A DNA stretch of 64,000 nt from Simmondsia chinensis. Its lineage: Eukaryota; Streptophyta; Magnoliopsida; Caryophyllales; Simmondsiaceae. The position numbers and the translations under genes were made by a program. Each line of letters starts with the position of its first letter. Position 1 is the first letter of the stretch. Where the stretch lies: NCBI GenBank assembly GCA_018398585.1, contig JAGTTD010000026.1, positions 3,043,001 to 3,107,000 of the forward strand, given 5' to 3'. Below are positions 55,379 to 64,000 of the stretch, in pieces. The notes under the pieces were generated by a model that was not told the DNA's origin, did no database searches, and worked only from the letters and a program-made list of their open reading frames with translations.

Positions 55379-56727
55379 TCAAGTTGACTGACCACACAAC
55401 AGACCCCTCTTACTCAACTCTGGCGGCCCCTTATCACTCATATGGCTCAATCTCATGTGCCGCATCTTAGCGATCTCTGTATCTGTCATAAACGACGTAG
55501 AAACAGCCACTGACCCTGTCATGGTAGAACCTACAAGCTCATACAAGGTTCCTACCCTTCTACCCTTCATCACAATCAATGCACCTTTACTGACCCTTAT
55601 GACTCCACCTTTAGCTGTGTACTTGTACCCATTGGACTAAAGGGTACCTAAAGAGATAAGGTTCTTTTTCAAATCTAGGACGTGTTGCACGTTGCTAAGT
55701 GTCCTAACCGTACCATCAAACATCTTCATAGAACTGTTCCAATACCCATCAACTTACATGCGGCATCATTGCCCATCAAGACTACTTCATCCTGAATTAA
55801 CTTATAAGTGGTGAACCAGTCTCTATTAGGACAAATATGGTAAGAATGACCCGAATCCATGTTCCACTTATCCTCGGACCTGGTCTGTGATTCAATTACT
55901 AGTAGGACATCAGCATCTCCCTCATCTTCAACTGCGCTAGCATCAGCGGACTTATGGTCGTTCTTGTTATCATCTCTCTGCTTTTTCTTAAGCTTATAAC
56001 AGTTTTTCTTTATGTGCCCCTTCTTAGGACAGAAGTTACATGACAGGTTCTTATGTCTAGTTTTAGAACTAGACTTCTTTCCACCTTCAGACCCTCTAGA
56101 TTCAGTCCTGCCTCTCACAAACAACCCATTACCAGAGTTATTCAAAGAGTCAGGCAATTCCCTATCAACTCTCTCTTTATTTACTAGGTTTCTTTTAACC
56201 TCATCAACTATGATAGTTGGCCTACCACTATATATCATACTTTCTACAAAGCCTTTGTAAGAATTAGAGAGTGAACACAATAATACCATGGCCTAATCTT
56301 TGTCCTTAGGGGTGTCATCCAATTCTTTTAATTCTTGAATTACACAATTAAATTCACTAAGATGGTTTTTAAGCGATGTACCTTCCATCATACAAAACTT
56401 GAATAACCGGCACTTTACAGTGAGTTTATTGGAGACCGATTTGTGGCAAAACATCTCTTGCAACTTCTCCCACAACTCCTTGGCTATTTTCATCTCCAAG
56501 ACTTCTGTCAGTACATCATCTGCTAAACACATCTGTATCGCCGTGAGAAACTTATCATCCAATTCTTCCCACTGTGCCTCTGTCTTGTTTTTCTGTTTCT
56601 TCTCTTTTCCATCCGGTGCTTTCTTCAAGCCATTTTGGGTCAGAAGTCCTTTAACAGGGACTTGCCACAAACTGAAGCTTGCTTGACCTCTGAACTTCTC
56701 TACCTCAGATTTGATTGCCGGTATCAT
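55379..56727 (-). pseudogene. Copia A5 gag and protease
   Basis: Gag runs from IPAIKSEVEKFRGQASFSLW (56720) to FNCVIQELKELDDTPKDKD. It is interrupted by one stop at about 56290, then continues VLLCSLSNSYKGFVESMIYS to the zinc knuckle CNFCPKKGHIKKNCYKLKKK. The acidic linker and protease start (NMDSGHSYHICPNRDWFTTY) follow. 55379-55579 has the pre-integrase MRHMRLSHMSDKGPPELSKR. The protease D-S-G is present, but Trp-Ile before it reads WN. Confidence 0.9.
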
Positions 56728-56764
56728 TATACCAACTCGACCAACAAGGCCGTTGATAACAATT

Positions 56765-56963
56765 TGTGAGGAAATGCAGAAATCCCAAGTACTGAATTCG
56801 AATCAAATACCACGACAATCAAGAAGTAACATAGACTAAAGAGAACCAAACACAAGCACACAGCAATTTAGGTAGAAACCCCTCTACAATCGAGAGGGGA
56901 GAAAACCACGGGCAAAGATTGGAGCTTTTATTATTGACTCGAAAAAGAAGAATTACAATCACT

Positions 56964-57001
<38 letters not shown>

Positions 57002-57273
57002 TTGGTGCAGCACTGCAAGGGAAAACTCTCGTATTTAATTTTGATTAATTATGACGTAACCCTACGTCTCTATTTATACTCGCGTGAAAACATGGCTCCC
57101 GATTGATCGGGGGTTTCGATCGATCGGTGGTTCACCGATTGATCAATGAGCCCTCTGCAGATGGGATCAATTTACGTAACAGTCCCGATCAATTGGTGCT
57201 TCACCCAATCGATCAGCCTCCTCACAGCTTTCCTACTTAGACTTCGAAGAAATTTTGAGATATATTCCTAACA
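56765..57273 (-). repeat. 5' LTR of Copia A5
   Basis: A 509-bp partner of 52185-52665 with the same ends. It has a longer CT repeat (56967-56998) and five GATC-AT motifs at about 57101-57214 upstream of the element's TATA-like TATAAATA (57070-57078). Confidence 0.9.
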
Positions 57274-57501
57274 AGTAAACAATTACATATCCTAAGGTAT
57301 TTATACAAGATACCAAGGAGAAGTGCTTGGGCACTTGAGCTTCCCATCCTAATGGTTACAAAGGAGTAAAAACACTAGTAATGGGCCATTAAGGGCTAAG
57401 TACATGGAATTAAGGCTAAAACTAACTTAATGCTAAATACAAAGAATATTCCAAGCATCATACAAATATACGTAACCTATGCACAATACTAGTAGTCAAC
57501 A
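57274..57501 (-). repeat. 5' LTR of Copia B4, outer piece
   Basis: Continuation of the LTR split by Copia A5. It ends TACTAGTAGTCAACA and shares AAACACTAGTAATGGGCCAT with the 3' LTR at about 47476. Confidence 0.82.
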
Positions 57502-57708
57502 GAATTTATGTTTTTGAGAAATGACCTTGCATTAATAAGTAGATATAAGGAATTAATCACTCAAATTTGATATGTAACAATTTGGTACAATCTAAAATGT
57601 GTTTTTAAACAAAATTTAATATATTCTATTAATTAAAAATAATAAATAAATTACAAACTGAAAGAAATAACAAAAAAGGAGACGAGCTTCCAAACTGAAG
57701 CCCAAAAA
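57502..57708. other. AT-rich intergenic DNA
   Basis: Nothing recognised. It would be the flank of the Copia B4 insertion within the P450 duplicate. Confidence 0.4.
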
Positions 57709-58682
57709 ATGGGGATCCCGTTGGAGTCCCTTATTTTACAAAATTATGTGATTTATTTTTTACTTAATAATCATGATCATGTCATATTTCTACATCCACT
57801 TGCTCGTGCCATTTGGTTTGTGTCTGATTTGGGGTTGAAGCTGGATTCTGTTGGTTTTCGTGGTTTCCGAGCTGGTGGGAAAATCTTATTTATTTGTTGA
57901 TTGATGATCGCTTTTGACTTCTAAAATTATTTTTGTATGCCAGTGGATTTGGAAATCCTGATGCAGGTTCGTTTTTGAAGGTTCTGTGGATGATCCAAAA
58001 TGGGCTACGGATCGTGCGTGTTGTGAGGCCCTGGAGGCCTGGTTTGCTACAGGAGAGCCATCTGCTGTTGTTCGGACTCATGTTTCAGCGAGAAGGGGTT
58101 GGTCAAAACCTCCAATTGGGCGGGTAAAATGTAACTCGGATGCTTGTTGCTCCTCTCCGTATGTGGTTGCAGCTCTAGGGGTTGTTATTTGAGATGAGCG
58201 GGCGACGGTTCTTTGAGGTTGGTGCAGCTCTTCTTTTGCTTCTTCGGCCCATAAGGCTAAGTGTCTTCCCTTTAAAGGGTGCATGCTCCCTTACTATCCG
58301 ATTAGGTTATGAGTTCATGATTTTTGAGGCTGACTGTCAGAATGTCATTCGTGCTTTTGAAGATGAGTTTTCTCCCCCTTGGGAAACTTTGCCAATTGTT
58401 AATGATGTCATAATTATGTTATCATCTTTTATTGCTGTTCATTTTTTTTGGTGCTCTGGAGAGGCAAATGTTGTTGCCCATAAATCGGCAAAGTTTCATA
58501 GTTTGGGAGTCTGTTCTCATGACTGGGTTGATTTCCCTCCCCCTTCCATTTTGTCTATAACTGTAAACGATCAAGTTCCATACAGCCCCTTCGGACTTTT
58601 TTATCCACGAAAAAATAACTTTAATTTAAGAAAAGACCTATTTATTCCAATTATTTTCAAAGAACATGTGATATATGAATAA
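57709..58682 (+). pseudogene. RNase H-like pseudogene (LINE-type C-terminus)
   Basis: A plus-strand frame has a zinc-finger-linker-like piece (HPLARAIWFVSDLGLKLDSV). A plant RNase H-like domain (RVT_3 type) follows: WSKPPIGRVKCNSDACCSSP with AALGVVI-DER, broken by TGA at the place of an expected Arg. After a frameshift it continues KGACSLTIRLGYEFMIFEAD-CQNVIRAFEDEF and the FWCSGEANVVAHKSAKF segment. The LxVDS/FEAD and ANVVAHxLAK patterns are typical of this domain at the end of plant LINE polyproteins or in stand-alone copies. No reverse transcriptase is found upstream, so it is a truncated or independent relic. Confidence 0.8.
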
Positions 58683-58759
58683 TCTAGAATAACATTTTAT
58701 GTATAAATCTACTTTTGTTGTTTTATTCTGATCTCACTACTAAAACACATATGCATAAC

Positions 58760-59127
58760 TAGAGATCGCAATGGGACGGAGTGGTTACAAGGGGTGCTAT
58801 CTTCATACCTATACCTAACCCATTACCCATCATAAGTATAAATTGTATACACATATCCGCCCTGTACTCACCTCAATTTGTGTGTTTGTTGGTTAACTAA
58901 TTATATTTGCCACATTTTTAATAGGTATATTGAATATGTATATTATCATTTGTAGTTGAAACTAATTAAAATACGAATTGGGACAAATAATGTGAGTGGA
59001 TCATGAGGCAATTATGGCTTGTATAAAGGGGAACGGTGCTGGGTAAGTATAGCATTATATCCATACTTGTGGCATGTATTTATATTTGTAGCCACACATA
59101 CCCGCTCGCTGTCTCATTAGCATCCAA
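58760..59127. mobile_element. Possible decayed hAT-type MITE
   Basis: The left end TAGAGATCGCAATGGGAC and the inverse of the right end, TTGGATGCTAATGAGAC, form a weak inverted repeat. It resembles the ends of the hAT MITE at 1714-2375 (GATGGCAATGGG). Repeated ATACCCA/GGGTAAGTATAG blocks sit inside each end. No target duplication is visible. Confidence 0.45.
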
Positions 59128-59389
59128 GAAGTCACGAATTCTTAGGAAGGATAGTTTATTGACATAGTATCAAAGACTTATTGACCAAGAAGTCACGAGT
59201 TCGAATCCCAACAAACCCCACTCTAGATATTAATATATTTCAAAAATAGGATATAGGTGCGCATTTACATTATTCACGCTTAAGTCAACCAAGGCGTTGG
59301 GTGTGTGAGGGGCACAGTGTATAAAACCATTTCTCCACTTTCACTGATTGATTTAAACTTTTGAAATAATTGCTACTTGACAATAAGAT
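59128..59389. other. Intergenic DNA with a tRNA-like B-box
   Basis: A segment at about 59162-59205 (GGTCACGAGTTCGAATCCC-like, preceded by TAGTATCAAAGACTTATTGACC) contains a good polymerase III B-box GTTCGAATCC. No tRNA cloverleaf can be drawn around it. It may be a SINE or tRNA fragment. Confidence 0.4.
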
Positions 59390-59560
59390 TGAGTTTAGGG
59401 TAGATACAATATTTAATTGATCAAATAATTGGGTTGAAGTTAGATTCTTATAGAATTCCAACGCATTTAAAGGGTTCTTATAAATGAGATGTGTACTATC
59501 ATGAGTTGAACATTTAATTAATTAATTATGTCAAGCAAGGTGTCATATTATATAAAAAAT
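59390..59560. repeat. Duplicated upstream flank of the CYP82 locus
   Basis: Blocks ATTGGGTTGAAGTTAGA, CCAACGCATTTAAAGGG and AATGAGATGTGTA match, in the same order and orientation, about 29050-29240 upstream of the intact P450. This marks the far end of the duplicated segment whose exon 2 is at 45250-45902. Confidence 0.7.
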
Positions 59561-59791
59561 AGAAAAGTATTGAGCTATATCTCAAAGAATATTTTCTGTA
59601 TTTAACACTTTCATTGTAAAAGAGAAGAATTTACCACTTATATGGAAATTAATTTAGAATTGAACATCAATATAAGATTTAATTTGATTGTACAATTAGG
59701 GGAATAAATTTAGCACAGGCTTTTTTAACCTGTGCCCAAGTTAATTTCATTTAATATTGCTTTATCTACTTTAATTTAGCAATAATAATAA

Positions 59792-61078
59792 CCAATAATT
59801 AATCTAAAAATAACTTAACTATATGTCAATATAACAAAAATAACCCAACTCAATTTTCTAACCAAAAAATAACCAAACTCTAACTTTTCTACCAAAAAAT
59901 AACTCATACTTTCTAATAAAAAATAACTCGACTCTAACTTTTTTACCATGAATAACCTAACTCTAACTTTTATACCAAAAAAAAACCAAACTCTAATATT
60001 AACTTTAAAAAATACTGAAGTGATGCCTAAACATGGCGCGTGTTATGATACTCTGATAATATATTTTTTTTTAGTGTATTTTTAGTTTAGTTTGATTTCT
60101 TTTCCCACCCAACCAAACTAAAAATATGTTTTTTCGATAATTGAGTACAACTCCACAAAAATGCAACATCCCAAGGCAAAGAACAAGCAAAACATCCGAG
60201 GAATACAACCAAAGAACTAGGGCTGCAAATAAGTCGAGGCAAGCCAAGCCAAACCACAGCTTGCTTGGCTCGGCCTAGCTCATTAACTAAATGAGACGAG
60301 CTCAGTATCAGTATTATTTTTCTAACCGAGCGGCATATCTGTGCTCGGCTCAAGATCGGCTCGATATCTTTATCTTTCAGGCTTGATTATTTGGTGAGTT
60401 GGCTCGTTGAGTTTTGCCGGCTTATTGCGCTCATTTACCAGGCTCATTAAGCTCATTTATTAGGCTTGTTAAACTCATTTATGATTATTGTTACTTGAAA
60501 TAAAATAAATTATATATGAAAATTGAAAAAAAAAAATACATGTAACTCAATTCAGTAATGTAGAGATGCAAGTTAATAATCGAGCCGGCTTATGAGCCGT
60601 AAACGAGCCGTCCCATGAGCCTTTCGAGCCGAGTTGGCCTCGGTTCAATTTGGCTCATTTTATTTAAACGAGCTGCCCTAAAAAGAGTCGAGCAGGCCCT
60701 TGAGTTGGTTTAGACGAACCCAAGTTGAGCTCTTAACGAGCCGAGTCAAACCGGCTCAAGAGTCGGCTTGGCTCATTTGTAGCTCTACAAAGAACAAGTC
60801 AAACCAAAAATATGTGGAAGAAAAATATACTAGCGGAGCATCACAATTCAGTATTTTTTAAATCAAATTTTTAGAGTTGGATTTTTCTTAGGTTAATTTT
60901 AGAGTTTAGTTATTTTTTGGTAGAAGAGTTAGAGTTGGGTTATTCTGGTAGAAAAGTTAGAGTTTGATTATTTTTTGGTAAAAAAGTTAGAGGTAGGTTG
61001 CTTTTTGGTTAGAAAATAGAGTTAGGTTATTTTTTGGTACATTGACACATGGTTGGATTACTTTTAGATTAATTGTTG
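59792..61078. mobile_element. MULE-type element B with nested hAT
   Basis: It starts CCAATAATTAATCTAAAAAT and ends with the inverse of CAACAATTAATCTAAAAGTA. A long inverted repeat continues through ATGTCAAT-TA-CAAAAA-AAC and stacked copies of AACTCTAACTTTT-TACCAAAAAATAACC. The target duplication TAATAATAA is perfect, 9 bp (59783-59791 and 61079-61087). The 1287-bp interior is non-coding and shares its left half with element A (46214-46864). The nested hAT is at 60218-60787. Confidence 0.88.
60218..60787. mobile_element. hAT-type element nested in MULE B
   Basis: The terminal repeats TAGGGCTGCAAAT and inverse TAGAGCTACAAAT are bounded by a perfect 8-bp target duplication, CAAAGAAC (60210-60217 and 60788-60795). 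The interior is full of GGCTCG/CGAGCC and GGCTCATTTA motifs, common in a widespread plant non-autonomous hAT group. It is 570 bp long with no transposase. A shortened relative occupies the same site in MULE A (from about 46526). Confidence 0.88.
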
Positions 61079-61319
61079 TAATAATAAGTATATCATTCAT
61101 GGTTAAATTTTTTGTTTTTTGAGAAAGAAATATTAAAATCTATTTCAATTTTGTAGAACCTCAGTAAGTAAAACAGGTGTTTACTTAATGAAAATATGTT
61201 CATATTTTGCAATTTAAAAAGGATTGTTACATATAAAACACACATTTTTTAATATTATAAGTATAAACACGTAATATATCCATGAAAGTATTCATAATTG
61301 CATTTGCTTAAAGGACTAT
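61079..61319. other. AT-rich intergenic DNA
   Basis: Nothing recognised beyond the target duplicate of MULE B. Confidence 0.5.
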
Positions 61320-62413
61320 AGACGGTAGGCATCGTCATTGATCTTCTCCAGTACCGCCAATGGCCCTATCTTGCATGACCTTGTTGTACTCCCAAGCCGG
61401 GAAACCTTCTCATGTCAAGATTGCCCAAACTTTGTCGCCAACCTGGAATTGAATTGCTTGGTGTCTCCTGTCGCTTGCCGTCTTGTACTTGGCAGTAGCC
61501 TCCAATAACCGAGCTCTGGTTTGCTCATGGATGTCCTTGAGCGAAGAGATAAAGTCTTTTGCCATCCCGTGTGGACGTGTCAAATCCGCAATAGGTGTTA
61601 AGTCAATCAAAGAACGGGAAACAAAGCCATAAACTACCGTGAATGGTGCAAACCCTATGCTTCTATTGACGGAGCTGTTATAGGAGAAGTCTGCCTAGTG
61701 TAGCTTCATCTCCCATCCCCTAGCATTACCAGCAACTAGGCACCGGAGAAGGTTACCCAAAGATCGGTTAGTGACTTCTGTTTGTCCATTCGTTTGAGGA
61801 TAGTGGACTGTGCTAAAGGCGAAATACATATTCGCCATCCTCCATAACGTCCGCCAGAATTGTTTCACGACCCCGACGTCCCGATTGGAGACAATGCTAG
61901 CAGGTAACCCATGCAACTTGCATACGTCTCTAAAGTAGAGACCCGCCACATGTATGGCGCTAGCAGCCTTCTTGCATCCGATGAAACAAGCCATCTTGGA
62001 GAAACGGTCGATGACAATGAGGATGGAGTCAATGCCACCAATGGTTCTTGGTAGGCCTAACCCGAAGTCCATGCTGATATCCGCCCACTGCTAACTTGGA
62101 ACCGGTAACGGCATATAAAGTCTGGTGTTGATCACATCTCCCTTTGAAACTTGATAGACACGGCATCGTTTGACATACCTCTCAACCAACCTATGTACAG
62201 TAGGCCAGAAGTAGTTGGTGGTAACAAGCTGTAGCATCTTATCTCTGCCCACAGGCCCCGTGTTGTGCTTCTCCTCGATAATCTTAAGTCACCAGCTTGA
62301 GTTTGGAATGCAAAGTTGGTTTCGTTTGAAAAGAAATCCATCATGAATAGAGTAGTTGGGAAGAGGCCCCGATTACGCTTCTCGCCATATATAGCCAAAA
62401 GTTGGATCATCAT
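61320..62413 (-). pseudogene. Gypsy integrase
   Basis: 61695-62072 reads MDFGLGLPRTIGGIDSILIV, IDRFSKMACFIGCKKAASAI, LHGLPASIVSNRDVGVVKQF, FWRTLW and HYPQTNGQTEVTNRSLGNLL. The normal SDRD is SNRD here and the first catalytic Asp is in MDFG-LP; the Glu of TNGQTEV is kept. 62132-62413 holds the degraded zinc-binding N-terminus. 61410-61610 is the C-terminal part (LLEATAKYKTASDRRHQAIQ, FQVGDKVW). Confidence 0.88.
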
Positions 62414-62419
62414 GGTACT

Positions 62420-63208
62420 GACTTGACAACTGACTAAACACGGTAACCTCCGCTCTTCTCTTCGTTAAGACAAGATTCTATTTGCTTAGAGCATTTGCCA
62501 CCTTGTTCAGTACGCCTGATTTGTGCTTTATCACAAAGTGGAAGAGCTGAATGAACCCCACCCACTTGGCATGTCAGTCTAAAAGCTTATCCTAGCTGTT
62601 GATGTATTTTAAGGTGACATTGTTGGTATATAGCACGAACTCTTTGTTGGTGAGGTAAGACTTTCAATGCCGCAAAGTACGGACAACCGTGTAGAACTCA
62701 ATGTCATATGTGGAATAGTTCAGCCTACTCTTATCAAGTTTCTCACTGCAATATGCAATGGGCCTCCCCTTTTGGCTGAGTACGGCGTCAATCCCAACTT
62801 GGATGCATCCGTGTGTAGTTCAAACGCCTTGTGGAAGTTAAATAGTGCTAACACTAGTGCTGTTGTGAGTGATCTCTTGATTTCCTTAAAGACGGCAGTA
62901 GCCTCTGGGATCCAAACGAAAGAACTTCGCTTCATACAATCTATCATTGGCGCCATCAATGTACTAAAGTGAGGTACAAACCATCTATAGAAAGACGCCA
63001 ACACATGGGAACTCCGGACTTCCCCAATTGTTTTTGGGTGAGGCCAGTTGCGAATGGTTGCTATCTTTCCCTCATCCACTGAGATTCCGTCCTTGGATAC
63101 AATGAAACCAAGGAAGGTCACCTGGTCCCTCACAAATACGCACTTCTTCAAGGCAGCAAATAGATGTTGTTCCCTTAAGATATTCAGCACTTCCTTGAGG
63201 TGCTTCAT
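62420..63208 (-). pseudogene. Gypsy RNase H and reverse transcriptase thumb
   Basis: 62720-63208 has MKHLKEVLNILREQHLFAAL, KKCVFVRDQVTFLGFIVSKD, VDEGKIATIRNWPHPKTIGE, VRSSHVLASFYRWFVPHFST and FELHTDASKLGL, the start of RNase H (HTDAS catalytic Asp). The remaining RNase H (62420-62715) is readable only in pieces. Confidence 0.87.
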
Positions 63209-63223
63209 GTGCTCAACTCTATC

Positions 63224-63996
63224 CTAGCTATAAATCATAATATCATCAAAGTAGACAACAACAAACCTCCCAATGAACGGCCAGAGGACTTGATTCATGA
63301 ATCTCATGAAGGTACTTGGCGCATTAGACAATCCGAGTAGCATGACCAGCCATTCGTAAAGACCCTCCCTTGTCTTAAAGGTGGTTTTACACTCGTTACC
63401 TAGCGAAATCCAAATTTGATGATAACCACTCTTCAAATCTAACTTATTAAACACTGCCGAGTTCTGAAGTTGGTCAAGCAAGTCATCCAACCGTGGTATG
63501 GTGTCAGTAGAGTAGGTACGGCATAGGGACTCAGACTCTCCTTGATAAAACCCTTGGCGAGTAGATCCTCTTCTTAGCGTCTCAGCTCCTCATGCTCTAA
63601 AGGACTCATTCGATAGTGGGGTCTATTTGGTAATAAGGCACCCGCCATTAGATCAATACGATGCTAGATGTCTCTCAATGGCGGCAATATCTTTGGTAGC
63701 TTATCTGGGAATACGTCAATATATTTCTTCAACAAGGCGGCAACCTCACTCAGTACTTCCTCCTAACTAAGCTTGCACTCCTTCCCAATTAGCACAAAGA
63801 CAAACTTGGTGTCGCCAACCTCCTTGGCAAACATAGCTCGCCCTTGTAAGTTCAGATGGTGAACCTCTAAGGCTCTCGATACCTGCTCCTTCTTAGGAAA
63901 CAAAATAATCTTGGTCCCCTCGAAAATGAAACTATAAGTGTTCTTCCTACCGTCATGAACGGCACTCCTATCATATTGCCATGGGCGCCCCAACAA
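63224..63996 (-). pseudogene. Gypsy protease/reverse transcriptase region
   Basis: 63224-63490 has [60 protein letters not shown] and [12 protein letters not shown], with the catalytic YFDD intact. 63763-63996 has LGRPWQYDRSAVHDGRKNTY, typical of the end of Gypsy protease. The 63500-63760 stretch between them has stops. Confidence 0.88.
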
Positions 63997-64000
63997 TAGA

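Larger units (their letters stand above)
52185..57273 (-). mobile_element. Ty1/Copia retrotransposon, family A, element 5 (nested, both LTRs)
   Basis: A 5.1-kb minus-strand Copia element with LTRs at 52185-52665 and 56765-57273, inserted in the 5' LTR of Copia B4. Flanks are AATAA (52180-52184) and AGTAA (57274-57278), a 5-bp duplication with one mismatch. A polypurine tract ending AATGTGGAGATT precedes the 3' LTR. The primer-binding site is degenerate (TTGTTATCAACGGCC). Complete in domain order but broken by many stops. Confidence 0.93.
47466..57501 (-). mobile_element. Ty1/Copia retrotransposon, family B, element 4 (hosts a nested Copia in its 5' LTR)
   Basis: Minus-strand element with LTR ends at 47646 (3' LTR, truncated on its outer side) and 52118-57501 (5' LTR, split by Copia A5 at 52185-57273). 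A primer-binding-like TAGTATCAGAGTGGG follows the 5' LTR, and a polypurine tract CTGAGGGGGAGTG precedes the 3' LTR. Domain order is Copia. The two LTRs share AAACACTAGTAAT-GGCC, ATTAAGGGCT and GGAATTAA-GCTAAAACTAAC. Without the insert the element is about 4.9 kb. All domains carry stops. Confidence 0.9.
61320..64000 (-). mobile_element. Ty3/Gypsy element (pol region, runs off the window)
   Basis: On the minus strand the order is protease (63763-63996), reverse transcriptase (63224-63490), RNase H (62720-63208), integrase zinc region and core (61695-62413) and C-terminal linker (61320-61610). This is Gypsy order. The left boundary at about 61320 comes soon after a NDDAYRL-like segment, with no chromodomain, polypurine tract or LTR, so the 3' end is truncated. 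The 5' end lies outside the window. Stops and shifts interrupt it. Confidence 0.9.

Noticed and set aside
59160..59210. tRNA-like sequence with a good B-box
   Set aside because: A GTTCGAATCC motif is present, but no acceptor stem or anticodon arm could be paired. More likely a SINE or tRNA fragment.
1..64000. A multi-gene novel system such as a biosynthetic or defence cluster
   Set aside because: Apart from one P450 and its dead copy, every recognisable coding segment belongs to a transposable element. No co-localised pathway genes are seen.

Overview
The window looks like nuclear chromatin from a seed plant, probably a dicot. It is AT-rich, has a two-exon CYP82-type cytochrome P450 with consensus splice sites, and is crowded with Ty1/Copia and Ty3/Gypsy retrotransposons, CACTA, MULE and hAT elements and a SINE family ending in (TTG)n. 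There is one 100-base assembly gap (3747-3846). The species cannot be named from the sequence.

Only one gene looks intact: a minus-strand CYP82 gene at 20904-26955 (exon 1 25981-26955, phase-0 intron of 4450 bp, exon 2 20904-21530, 533 codons). It has a TATA box and a palindromic pair of W-boxes just upstream. A second, decayed copy of the same locus lies to the right. Exon 2 is at 45250-45902 and has lost its haem cysteine. Intron sequence is at about 46880-47300, and upstream flank is at about 59390-59560. Exon 1 is missing, and later insertions have split the copy.

Layout. 1-2783: unknown sequence, a G-rich low-complexity block, a MULE-type MITE (851-1551) and an hAT-type MITE (1714-2375). 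2784-13964: a minus-strand Copia element with two LTRs and 5-bp target duplication CATAC, split by a 6.2-kb CACTA element (3503-9694). 13965-20600: AT-rich DNA with a hairpin, minisatellites, a Copia fragment and a full-length SINE. 20604-29300: the CYP82 locus and a solo LTR (27125-27840). 28356-28606: a SINE whose head is a 5S rRNA sequence. 31395-44974: a chain of broken elements (Copia, Copia, Copia, Gypsy). 44982-59560: the decayed CYP82 duplicate, invaded by a MULE (46214-46864) and a Copia element (47466-57501) whose own LTR was invaded by another Copia (52185-57273). 57709-58682: an RNase H-like pseudogene. 59792-61078: a second MULE containing a complete hAT element. 61320-64000: a minus-strand Gypsy pol remnant that runs off the window.

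The insertions can be ordered from nesting. The CYP82 duplication came first, then the Copia and MULE insertions into its copy. All transposon reading frames seen are broken by stops or frameshifts. I found no operon-like or defence-like gene system. The most unusual items are the 5S-headed SINE, the MULE/hAT composite and the U3 motif arrays of one Copia family.
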